In this document: one piece after another, positions 19,482 through 28,250 of the stretch
Numbering within the stretch: the first letter of the stretch is position 1
Layout: the number at the start of each line of letters is the position of its first letter
Origin: an uncultured Acetatifactor sp.
Lineage (GTDB): Bacteria; Bacillota; Clostridia; Lachnospirales; Lachnospiraceae
Direction of reading: 5' to 3'
NCBI GenBank assembly: GCA_947589505.1
Contig: CANQCF010000001.1
Location: 44,557 to 108,556, forward strand
DNA length: 64,000 nt
Position numbers and translations under genes: made by a program
Notes under the pieces: generated by a model
The model's input: only the letters and a program-made list of their open reading frames with translations
The model's database searches: none
What the model was told of the DNA's origin: nothing

Positions 19482-21722
19482 TTACACCCGGATCTTCACG
19501 CCCTTGGAATCCCGGCTCCCCAGTTTGACGCTGTTTAAGACAACGCTCTTTCCCTGGTATTCTATGGCGGTTTCCACGGCGTTTCTGGTGTAATACACCG
19601 CCTCCACCTCGTCTCCGGCTCCCAGCTTCATCCCCCGCACGCCGATGGCGGTCTTTTTCTTCTCCGGGATCTGCTCGATGGGGAAGCGCAGGAAATACCC
19701 GGCCTTGGACTGGAGCACAATGTTCTTCTGATCTCTCAGGGTTTCCACTCCCACCAGCTTATCGCCCTCTCCAAGCTTTGTAGCCACTACAGTCCGGCTC
19801 CGGACGTCAAACTCCCCGCCGTCCACCAGCTTTACCATGGATTGTTTTGTGGTAAAGATCAGCTGACAGAGATTTAGATCCGTCTGGGAAGCCATGTAGA
19901 CGATGCTCTCCTCCCGGGAGTCGTAATTGCTCACGTTGTCGATGGGGATTCCCTTGTCCCGGAGTTTGCCCGCGGGCAGATCCATCACCTTTACCGTGTG
20001 CATCTGGCCCTTATCCGTAAAGAGACACACCCTGCCCACGTTTTTGCAGGTGACCACATAGCGGAACTCGCTGTCCGCCGCCTCCTTATTCCGCTCATAG
20101 GTGACGGTGTCGATGGTCTTCGCATAGCCGAAGCGGTCCATCAAGAGCACCACGTCCGTCTCCTCGACCTCTTTTTCCTTATAGACGGCCTCCTGGGCGT
20201 TCTCGATCACAGTGCGGCGCTTTCTGCCGTACTCTTTCTTAAAACCGTCCAGTTCGCTGATGATAACCTGGGCCATGGAATCCCGCCTGTCCAGGATATC
20301 CTCGTAGCGGTAGATGTTTGCCAGGGTATCCTCGTGCTCGCTGATCAGCGCCTCCAGCTCCAGGCCGATCAGTTTATACAGCCGCATCTCCAGAATGGCG
20401 TTGGCCTGCTTTTCCGTGAAACAGAGCTGTGCGGCCATGATCCGGGACTCCCTGGTGCGGAATTTGATGCCGTCCACCTTTCCCTCCACCAGACAGGCCT
20501 TTGCCATAGCCCGGTCTTTAGAACCCCTGAGGATCTCGATGATCAAGTCGATCACGTTGCAGGCCTTGATCAGACCCTCCTGGATCTCCTTCCTTTCCAG
20601 CTCTTTCTCCAGAAGATTGGTATATTTCCTCGTGGCTATTTGGAATTGAAAATCCACGTTGGCCTTGATGATCTGGCGCAGGCTCATAGTCTCCGGCCTG
20701 CCCTCGTGGATGGCCAGCATGTTCACGCCGAAGGTATCCTCCAGGCGGGTCTTTTTGTACAACATATTTACAAAGTTTTCGGCGTCAGCATCTTTTCTGA
20801 GCTCGATAACGATGCGGATCCCCTCCTTGGAACTCTGGTTGGAGATGTCCACGATGTCCGCGGTCTTCTTGCTCTCCGCCAGCGCCGCCACGTCCGTCAG
20901 GAACTTGGCGATATTGGCGCCGATCATGGGATAGGGAATCTCGGTGATGACCACATTGGTCTTCCCGCCCTTTGCCTTCTCAAATTCCACCTTCCCCCGA
21001 ATCTTGATCTTGCCCGTGCCGGTCTCGTAGATGTCTGCGAGCTCGTCCTTGTTGATCACGATGCCGCCTGTGGGGAAATCCGGTCCCTTGATATACCGCA
21101 TCAGCTCCCGGGTGGAGATATTCTCGTCGTTCAGATAGGCTTTCATGGCTTCGATCACCTCCGCCAGGTTGTGGGGCGGGATGCTGGTCACCATACCCAC
21201 GGCGATGCCGTCCGAACCGTTCACAAGAAGGTTCGGGAACTTTACAGGGAGGACGGTGGGCTCTTTCTCCGTCTCGTCGAAGTTGGGCATGAAGTCCACC
21301 ACGTCCTTGTCCAGATCCGCCAGGAACGCCTCCTGGGTCACCTTCTGAAGGCGGGCCTCCGTGTAACGCATAGCCGCCGCGCCGTCCCCCTCGATGTTGC
21401 CGAAATTTCCATGGCCGTCGATGAGCGCCATTCCCTTCTTAAAATCCTGGCTCATGACCACCAGGGCGTCATAAATGGAACTGTCGCCGTGGGGATGGTA
21501 CTTACCCATGGTATCGCCGACGATGCGGGCGCTTTTCCGGTAGGGCCGGTCAAAGCGGATCCCCAGCTCGTGCATATCGTAGAGAACCCGCCTCTGCACC
21601 GGCTTTAAGCCGTCCCGCGCGTCCGGCAGGGCCCTGGCGATAATTACGCTCATGGCATAGTCGATAAAGGCTTTCTGCATCTCCTCGGAATATTCGGTTT
21701 TAATGATCCTGCTGTCGTCCAT
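19482..21722 (-). CDS. Type IIA topoisomerase subunit A (ParC/GyrA-like)
   Basis: ARALPDARDGLKPVQRRVLYDM, RKSARIVGDTMGKYHPHGDSSIYDALV, AAAMRYTEARL; no QRRGGKG GyrA-box seen. Confidence 0.93.
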   Translation of the reverse strand: MDDSRIIKTEYSEEMQKAFIDYAMSVIIARALPDARDGLKPVQRRVLYDMHELGIRFDRPYRKSARIVGDTMGKYHPHGDSSIYDALVVMSQDFKKGMALIDGHGNFGNIEGDGAAAMRYTEARLQKVTQEAFLADLDKDVVDFMPNFDETEKEPTVLPVKFPNLLVNGSDGIAVGMVTSIPPHNLAEVIEAMKAYLNDENISTRELMRYIKGPDFPTGGIVINKDELADIYETGTGKIKIRGKVEFEKAKGGKTNVVITEIPYPMIGANIAKFLTDVAALAESKKTADIVDISNQSSKEGIRIVIELRKDADAENFVNMLYKKTRLEDTFGVNMLAIHEGRPETMSLRQIIKANVDFQFQIATRKYTNLLEKELERKEIQEGLIKACNVIDLIIEILRGSKDRAMAKACLVEGKVDGIKFRTRESRIMAAQLCFTEKQANAILEMRLYKLIGLELEALISEHEDTLANIYRYEDILDRRDSMAQVIISELDGFKKEYGRKRRTVIENAQEAVYKEKEVEETDVVLLMDRFGYAKTIDTVTYERNKEAADSEFRYVVTCKNVGRVCLFTDKGQMHTVKVMDLPAGKLRDKGIPIDNVSNYDSREESIVYMASQTDLNLCQLIFTTKQSMVKLVDGGEFDVRSRTVVATKLGEGDKLVGVETLRDQKNIVLQSKAGYFLRFPIEQIPEKKKTAIGVRGMKLGAGDEVEAVYYTRNAVETAIEYQGKSVVLNSVKLGSRDSKGVKIRV

Positions 21723-21725
21723 ATT

Positions 21726-22055
21726 TTATCTTTCCTTTTCTCTTTCAGCCTCCGCGGCCTCCCTGTTTCGGCGCTCCCTGCAGACCAGTATCACCGTCAC
21801 GATGACGGAGACAAGGATCACCGCGGCGGTCACCACCAGTCCCGCAAAGGGGAGCAGGAGGGTTAAGAGCGGGAAACCATGGCCCAGCGCATACCCCTGT
21901 TCCGCGATCTGCTGCTGTCTTGCCTGTTCAAAGAGCATGAGATCCAGCTCGATCCCTATGGGGTACAGCGCTATGTTCACCGCCAGCTGAATGGGCACCG
22001 CCAGCAGGAACCGGTAGGGAGATTTCTTTCTTCTTCGGGTTTCGGATCGTTTCAT
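21726..22055 (-). CDS. Small two-TM membrane protein between topoisomerase subunits
   Basis: 109 aa ORF with basic N-terminus MKRSETRRRKKSPYRFLL and two hydrophobic segments; closely spaced in same operon. Confidence 0.6.
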   Translation of the reverse strand: MKRSETRRRKKSPYRFLLAVPIQLAVNIALYPIGIELDLMLFEQARQQQIAEQGYALGHGFPLLTLLLPFAGLVVTAAVILVSVIVTVILVCRERRNREAAEAEREKER

Positions 22056-22065
22056 GGCGTATCTC

Positions 22066-24006
22066 CTATGCCTGCATATCCAGCTCCGCGTCGGTGGCGT
22101 GATCGTAGATAAAGGCCTTGCGGGGCGGCACCTCGGTACCCATCAGAAGCTCCGTGATCTCGCTGGCCATCCGGGCGTCCTCGATCTCCACCTGCTTCAT
22201 CATCCGGGTCTCCGGGTTCATGGTGGTCTCCCAGAGCTGCTGGGCGTCCATCTCTCCAAGTCCCTTATAGCGCTGCAGGGTGAAAGAGGAATTTTTGTGG
22301 GTCTTGCGGTATTTCTCCAGCGCCTTGTCGTCGTAGAGATACTGTTCCGCTCCCTTGTTCGGCATGGCCTTATAAAGCGGGGGCATGGCGATATAGACAT
22401 GGCCCTCGAAGATCAGCTCCGGCATAAAGCGGTAGAACAGCGTCAGGAGCAGGGTGGAGATATGAGCCCCGTCCACGTCCGCGTCGGCCATAATAATGAT
22501 CTTGTCGTAGCGCAGTTTTGAGATGTCAAAATCGTTCCCGTACCCCTCCGAAAAACCGCAGCCAAAGGCGTTGATCATGGTCTTGATCTCTGCGTTGGCA
22601 AGGACCTTGTCGATGCTGGCCTTCTCCACGTTCAGGATCTTGCCCCGGATCGGCAGGATCGCCTGGTACTGGCGGTTTCTGGCCGTCTTCGCGCTGCCGC
22701 CTGCGGAATCCCCCTCCACGATGAAGATCTCGCACTTTCCGGCGTCCCTGGACTCGCAGTTGGCAAGCTTTCCATTGGAGTCGAAGGAATACTTCTGCTT
22801 GGTCAGCATGTTCGTCTTTGCCTTCTCCTCCGTCTTGCGGATCTTTGCCGCCTTCTCCGCGCAGCCGATGACGCCCTTTAAGACCTCCAGATTGCGGTCG
22901 AAGAAATGCACTACTTCGTCCCCGGTGACCTTGCTCACCACTTTCGCGGCGTCCTGGTTGTCCAGCTTGGTCTTGGTCTGCCCCTCAAAGCGGGGATCCG
23001 GGTGCTTGATGGAGACCACGGCGGTCATGCCGTTCCGCACGTCGGCGCCGGTGAAGTTCGCGTCCTTCTCCTTTAGGATATTGAGCTCCCTGGCGTAGGT
23101 GTTGATCACATTGGTGAACATGGTCTTAAAGCCCGTGAGATGCGTTCCGCCCTCGGAGTTGTAAATATTGTTGCAGAAGCCCAGCACGTTCTCGTGAAAC
23201 TCATTGACGTACTGGAAGGCCACCTCCACGGAGATCCCTTCGCTCTCACCGCTGAAATAGATCACATCGTGTATGGTCTCCTTGGATTTATTCATGTCCT
23301 TGATAAAGCCCACGATCCCTTCCGGCTCATGAAACCGGATCTTCTCTTGGCTCTCCGGCCGCTTGTCCTCATAGAGGATGGTGAGGCCGGGGTTTAAGTA
23401 TGCGGTCTCGTGGAGCCTGCTCTTTACCTCGTCTTCTTTAAAGCGCGTGCGGTCAAAGATCGTGTCGTCCGGCAGGAAATTGATGGTGGTGCCGGTCTCC
23501 TTCGTCTTGCCCACTACGGGAAGAAGCCCCTCTATCAGCTCCGTGGTGGGGATCCCCCTCTCGTAGGTATCCTCGTAGATCGCTCCGCCGGTCTTCACCC
23601 TGACAGTGAGCTTTGTAGAAAGGGCGTTCACCACCGAAGAGCCCACGCCGTGCAGGCCGCCGCTGGTCTTATAGGCGGTATTGTCAAACTTTCCGCCCGC
23701 GTGCAGAGTGGTAAACACCAGCCTCTCCGCGCTCATCCCCTTTTCATGCATCCCCACCGGGATCCCTCTCCCGTTGTCGGAGACAGTGGCGGAGCCGTCC
23801 TCCTCCAGCGTCACGGTGATGGTATCACAGTACCCCGCCAGATGCTCGTCCACGGAATTGTCCAAAATCTCATAGATCAGGTGATTCAGTCCCTTCGTGG
23901 ATACGCTGCCGATATACATGCCGGGGCGCTTGCGGACAGCCTCCAGACCCTCTAAGACAGTGATATTCGACGCGCCGTAGCCGTCCGCTTTGTTTTCCTT
24001 TGCCAT
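22066..24006 (-). CDS. Type IIA topoisomerase subunit B (ParE/GyrB-like)
   Basis: VRKRPGMYIGS, NGRGIPVGMHEK, EGDSAGGSAKTARNRQYQAILPIRGKILNVEKA, IIMADADVDGAHI. Confidence 0.94.
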   Translation of the reverse strand: MAKENKADGYGASNITVLEGLEAVRKRPGMYIGSVSTKGLNHLIYEILDNSVDEHLAGYCDTITVTLEEDGSATVSDNGRGIPVGMHEKGMSAERLVFTTLHAGGKFDNTAYKTSGGLHGVGSSVVNALSTKLTVRVKTGGAIYEDTYERGIPTTELIEGLLPVVGKTKETGTTINFLPDDTIFDRTRFKEDEVKSRLHETAYLNPGLTILYEDKRPESQEKIRFHEPEGIVGFIKDMNKSKETIHDVIYFSGESEGISVEVAFQYVNEFHENVLGFCNNIYNSEGGTHLTGFKTMFTNVINTYARELNILKEKDANFTGADVRNGMTAVVSIKHPDPRFEGQTKTKLDNQDAAKVVSKVTGDEVVHFFDRNLEVLKGVIGCAEKAAKIRKTEEKAKTNMLTKQKYSFDSNGKLANCESRDAGKCEIFIVEGDSAGGSAKTARNRQYQAILPIRGKILNVEKASIDKVLANAEIKTMINAFGCGFSEGYGNDFDISKLRYDKIIIMADADVDGAHISTLLLTLFYRFMPELIFEGHVYIAMPPLYKAMPNKGAEQYLYDDKALEKYRKTHKNSSFTLQRYKGLGEMDAQQLWETTMNPETRMMKQVEIEDARMASEITELLMGTEVPPRKAFIYDHATDAELDMQA

Positions 24007-24116
24007 ATCTGATAAACTCCTTGCGGCCCTTCGGCCGTTCCTTAAATTATGCCTTATCTTTTTATTTTATCATACATATTGTGCTTTTCCAAGAAGAAAA
24101 TACAAAATTTGGTACA

Positions 24117-24423
24117 CCAGTTCAGCCAGCCGCCGTAGTTCGAGCAAAAATTGTGCTTGCACAAATTTTTGCCGAACACGAGCGGCTGAGGGAGCGCCAT
24201 TTTATGAGCAAAGTTAGTCGCGAAGCGACGGAGAGCGCCGCAGGCGCGGCTTTGCAAATGGCGCAGGCTGAACTGGTTTCCCCAGGGACGCGTTCCTTCA
24301 TTTCATGCGCAAAGACACTCGCAAAGCAGCGGTAAGCGCGTCAGCGCGGCTTTGCGAATGGCGCGGGCTGAACTGGTACCCCCAGGGACGCGTTCCTTCA
24401 TTCTATGCGCCAAGACACCCTCC
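24117..24423. repeat. Compound hairpin plus 100-bp-period direct repeat (REP/MITE-like, family unknown)
   Basis: Hairpin GTTCGAGCAAAAATTGTGC-tt-GCACAAATTTTTGCCGAAC (24138-24177); CCAGTTCAGCC (24117) vs GGCTGAACTGG (24266, 24366); two ~78-bp direct copies offset exactly 100 bp (24244, 24344). Confidence 0.75.
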
Positions 24424-24425
24424 CA

Positions 24426-24992
24426 TCACGCAGCCAGACACACCACCAGAATATCCGTAATCCTGACTTCCGGCATGGTCTTTTCCATAGTCTCGCGGAT
24501 CTCCTGCTTTAATTCGCTCTGAAGGCGCTGCCTGTAATCGTCAGACGTATCTTCGATATTGTCGTATTCCTTTTCCAGTTCTCGTAACTTTTTTCCCAGG
24601 CGTTCTTCCAGCGCCAGCATTTTCTCCGCATCCGGGACGGCGTCTTCATACCGCACCTCGATAAAGACCGTCTCGAAGATATCCCTTTCACAAAGATAGA
24701 AAAACTGACTAAAAAATCGGTAAAAGGAAGCTGTGGGAACATTGCTGGTCAAATCCCACTCATCTTGCATGGCATCCTTCTCGGATTCCGAAAGCATAGC
24801 CGCATATTCCAAAGGATTTCGGATCACCTCTGCCAGCGTCCTGTTCTTCCCTTCGGCAGGGTCTGTAACATCCGGCAAATCAGCGGCATCCAGCGGCCAG
24901 GGAATTCCGAAGCGCCCGCCCCCGTTCCTTTCATCGGAATCCCTGTTGCCGGAAAAAGCGTTTTTTATGGACTCCCATAGATTTTTTCCCAC
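24426..24992 (-). CDS. Hypothetical protein
   Basis: 188 aa ORF MGKNLWESIKNAFSGNRDSDERNGGG..., collinear. Confidence 0.55.
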   Translation of the reverse strand: MGKNLWESIKNAFSGNRDSDERNGGGRFGIPWPLDAADLPDVTDPAEGKNRTLAEVIRNPLEYAAMLSESEKDAMQDEWDLTSNVPTASFYRFFSQFFYLCERDIFETVFIEVRYEDAVPDAEKMLALEERLGKKLRELEKEYDNIEDTSDDYRQRLQSELKQEIRETMEKTMPEVRITDILVVCLAA

Positions 24993-25027
24993 TTGTCCCC
25001 TCCTGTGATCCTATCATTCTCTGTCTG

Positions 25028-25051
25028 AAAAAGACCGCCGAAGCGGTCTTT
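25028..25051 (-). terminator. Rho-independent terminator downstream of degV
   Basis: Minus strand AAGACCGC-TTCG-GCGGTCTTTTTC; UUCG tetraloop with U-tract. Confidence 0.8.
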
Positions 25052-25053
25052 CT

Positions 25054-25923
25054 TTACGAGATTTTCTTACAGACGGCGATGGCCAGGGAGCCGGGGCCGA
25101 TGTGACAGGCCACGCTCAGAGAGAGCGGATCGATGTGAACGTCGTACCCGGGATATTCCGCGAGAAGCTCATCCCTTAAAGCAAGGGCCGCCTCATAATT
25201 CTGGGTGTGGGCGATCTGGAGCCAGACGCCGCCGGGAGCCGGGGTGATGCCGCCGAAGCGGTTCTCGATATCGCTCTTGATGGCGCTCATCATGATGCTC
25301 TTGCCCTGAGCCGTGGTCCGCGCCTTTGCGAAGGCGTCCAGCTTTTCACCCTGGATCTGCAGCACGGGCTTCAGCTTCAACAGGGTTCCGATGGCGGCCG
25401 CCGCCGGAGTGATCCTGCCGCCCTTTTTCAGATAATACAGGGTGTCCAGCATGATGTAGATGCTGCTGTTGAATTTATCGGCCTCCAAAAAGTCTTTTAC
25501 CTCTTTGGCGCTCATTCCCTTCCCGATCAGCTCCAAGGCGTCCAGGGCGGACTGCCTCTGGGTCACGGAGATGCGCTGATTGTTGACGACTTGGACCTTT
25601 CCCTCATACTCCTCCGCGAGAAGGGCCGCGCTCTGGCAGGAACCGGAGAGACCGCTGCTCATGGGGATATGGACGATCTCGTCGTATTCCTTCAGAACCT
25701 CGTTCCAGAGATTGGTAACCGCCTCCGGGGAGGGCTGGCTGGTGGAGATGTTCTCCCCCTGCTTCAGCTTCTCGTAAAACTCGTCCTGGGTTAAGTTAAT
25801 ATCCTCGAAATACTGTTCCCCGCCGATCATAAAGGGCATGGGGAGCACAAAAACACCCAGTTCTTTTCCCGCTGCCTGGGTGATACCGCTGTTACTGTCG
25901 GTGACAACTGCAACCTTTGCCAT
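25054..25923 (-). CDS. DegV family fatty-acid-binding protein
   Basis: MAKVAVVTDSNSGITQ, STSQPSPEAV, MSSGLSGSCQSA. Confidence 0.93.
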   Translation of the reverse strand: MAKVAVVTDSNSGITQAAGKELGVFVLPMPFMIGGEQYFEDINLTQDEFYEKLKQGENISTSQPSPEAVTNLWNEVLKEYDEIVHIPMSSGLSGSCQSAALLAEEYEGKVQVVNNQRISVTQRQSALDALELIGKGMSAKEVKDFLEADKFNSSIYIMLDTLYYLKKGGRITPAAAAIGTLLKLKPVLQIQGEKLDAFAKARTTAQGKSIMMSAIKSDIENRFGGITPAPGGVWLQIAHTQNYEAALALRDELLAEYPGYDVHIDPLSLSVACHIGPGSLAIAVCKKIS

Positions 25924-26055
25924 GAGACTTTCATTCCTTTCAAACCATAATCATGCCGGGCCGCTTCCTGCCTGTTCCGGGGAGCCCGTGGAAAATCCAC
26001 GCGGCTTCGGTCATCCGCAATCAGACGGAAGCGGAACCATACGTTTATTCTACTG

Positions 26056-28113
26056 TCAAATCGTCCTAAAGTCAACCTTGTTTCGGACGGTATTTTCAAA
26101 GTGTTCCCGCAGGGGCCTGTGGACTTCCAGAGAGAGATCCGGGTCCTGGTCCAAAAGCCTGTCCACCAGGTCCGAGGTCTTTTTCAGGAGTTCCGAATCG
26201 TCATAGATATCCCCCACGCGGAAGGCAAAATCGCCGCTCTGCCGGACGCCGAACAGATCCCCGGGTCCCCGGAGCTTTAAGTCCTCCGAAGCGATGTGGA
26301 AGCCGTCATTGGAGTGATTCAGGATCTCCAGGCGCTCCATGGTCTCCTTCTTCTCGTCCGTGCTGACAAAGATACAGTAGCTCTGGGCGTCCCCCCTGCC
26401 AACGCGGCCCCGGAGCTGGTGAAGCTGGGCCAGTCCGAACCGCTCGGCGTTCTCCACCATCATCACCGTGGCGTTCGGCACATTGATCCCCACCTCGATC
26501 ACGGTGGTGGACACCAGGACGTCGATATTGCGGGCCGCGAAATCCTCCATGATCCGGTTCTTCTCCGCAGGCCGCATCTTTCCGTGGAGATGAGCCACAA
26601 TCACGGAGGGAGGCAGGACACTGCGCAGCTTCTCCGCGTAATCCGCCACATTCTCCAGATCCGTCATCTCCCCCTCTTCCACCTGGGGACAGATTACATA
26701 GGCCTGGTGTCCCTGGGAAACCTGATTTGCAATGAACTGATAAGCTTTCGCGCGGTAAGAGGTATTCACCACGCAGTTCTTGATGGGCAGCCGGTTTGCG
26801 GGGAGTTCTCGGATCACCGAGATCTTCAGGTCGCCGTATAATATGATGGCCAGCGTCCGGGGGATTGGCGTGGCGCTCATCACCAGGATGTGTGGGCTGA
26901 GCCCCTTTTCCGCCAGGGTCTCCCGCTGTCTGACGCCGAAGCGGTGCTGTTCGTCCGTGACTGCCAGGGCCAGCTTTTGATAGCTGACCTTTTCCTGGAT
27001 CAGAGCGTGGGTCCCGATGATCAGGTTTGCCTCACCGGAGGCGATTTTCGCATAGGCCTCTTTCTTTTCTTTCGCCGTCATGGAACCCACTAAAAGCACG
27101 GGCCGGAAGGCCAGCTTGTACTTCTCCGTATCCCGCTTTACGCTTTCGAAATGCTGGACCGCCAGGACCTCCGTGGGTGCCATGAGCGCCCCCTGATAAC
27201 CGTTTGCAGCCGTCATCAGCAGGGCCAGCAGCGCAATGATCGTTTTTCCGGATCCCACGTCCCCCTGTACCAGACGGTTCATGCAGCGCGGCCCCTCCAT
27301 ATCGTCCCGGATCTCCTGCCAGACCTGCTTCTGCCCCGCCGTGAGACGGAAGGGCAGACTGTCGATATAGCGCACCGTATCAGCAGTTTCAAACATGGGG
27401 TATCCATTTGGAAGACTGTTGGAAAGATCTTTGTTTTTTCGTAGAAGGAGCAGGAACGCAAAGAATTCCTCGAAGGCAAGCCTCCTGTGGGCCCGCCTGA
27501 CAGACTCGGTATCCCGGGGAAGATGGATCTCCCGGATTGCCTCCGAGAGGCTGGTCAGCTCCATCTCTTCCAAGATTGCCCCAGGAAAATATTCCTCTTC
27601 GAAGGCATAGTTCTCCAGGGCTTTCTGAACCGCCTTCTGGATCGCCTGATTGGTCAGCCCCTTCGTCAGGGAATACCGGGGCTGGAGACGGCCTGTGAAC
27701 TTTGCGTATTCCTCGGAGGAATAAACCCTGGGCTGTTCCATGATCAGCGCCGGGCCCTTTGTCTGCACTTTTCCCCGAAAGACAAAGGTCTTTCCCGGCT
27801 GAAAACGCTTCAGAAGATAGGGCATGTTAAAAAAAGTGAGCTGCATGGAGCCGGAACCGTCGCGGATCAGTACATTCATGATATTGAGATTCCGGATCTT
27901 TTTTATGTTGGGGACGGACAACACGGTCCCGTTGACCGCTTCCGTCTCCCCCGGGACGACCTCCCGGATCTGCCGCGGCGCTTCAAAGCGCTCGTAATCC
28001 CGGGGATAATGGGCCAGGAGATCCCCCACGGTATCGATATCCAGTTTGTGAAACAGCCTGGCTGTCTTCTCTCCGATCCCTTTGATCTCCAGGATGGGCG
28101 TCTGATCGTTCAT
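26056..28113 (-). CDS. recG: ATP-dependent DNA helicase RecG
   Basis: QGDVGSGKTIIALLALL, DEQHRFGVRQRE, MSATPIPRTLA, QLRGRVGRG. Confidence 0.96.
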   Translation of the reverse strand: MNDQTPILEIKGIGEKTARLFHKLDIDTVGDLLAHYPRDYERFEAPRQIREVVPGETEAVNGTVLSVPNIKKIRNLNIMNVLIRDGSGSMQLTFFNMPYLLKRFQPGKTFVFRGKVQTKGPALIMEQPRVYSSEEYAKFTGRLQPRYSLTKGLTNQAIQKAVQKALENYAFEEEYFPGAILEEMELTSLSEAIREIHLPRDTESVRRAHRRLAFEEFFAFLLLLRKNKDLSNSLPNGYPMFETADTVRYIDSLPFRLTAGQKQVWQEIRDDMEGPRCMNRLVQGDVGSGKTIIALLALLMTAANGYQGALMAPTEVLAVQHFESVKRDTEKYKLAFRPVLLVGSMTAKEKKEAYAKIASGEANLIIGTHALIQEKVSYQKLALAVTDEQHRFGVRQRETLAEKGLSPHILVMSATPIPRTLAIILYGDLKISVIRELPANRLPIKNCVVNTSYRAKAYQFIANQVSQGHQAYVICPQVEEGEMTDLENVADYAEKLRSVLPPSVIVAHLHGKMRPAEKNRIMEDFAARNIDVLVSTTVIEVGINVPNATVMMVENAERFGLAQLHQLRGRVGRGDAQSYCIFVSTDEKKETMERLEILNHSNDGFHIASEDLKLRGPGDLFGVRQSGDFAFRVGDIYDDSELLKKTSDLVDRLLDQDPDLSLEVHRPLREHFENTVRNKVDFRTI

Positions 28114-28250
28114 AATTCACCCCTTACGGCAGCCATGGCAGTTCACCTGTCCCGGCTTTTCCCATGCCGTCTGCCAAGCAGCGCCGCACTCTCTTTATAC
28201 CTAATCGAGGCGAGACAGAGCAAACGAAATATCAGATAGACAGTTTTCCG

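Noticed and set aside
18993-19538. 181-aa plus ORF across the 14-bp array as a real repeat protein
   Set aside because: First half is antisense to rsmD and last part antisense to the parC-like gene; more likely open by virtue of the 42-bp period. Ribo-seq would settle it
19998-21608. 536-aa plus-strand ORF opposite the parC-like gene
   Set aside because: Lies wholly antisense to a clear type IIA topoisomerase gene; low-complexity His/Leu/Gly-rich composition typical of shadow ORFs in GC-rich genes
24054-24335. Short ORFs in the 24.0-24.4 kb intergenic block as coding genes
   Set aside because: Explained by hairpins and direct repeats; no domain-like composition
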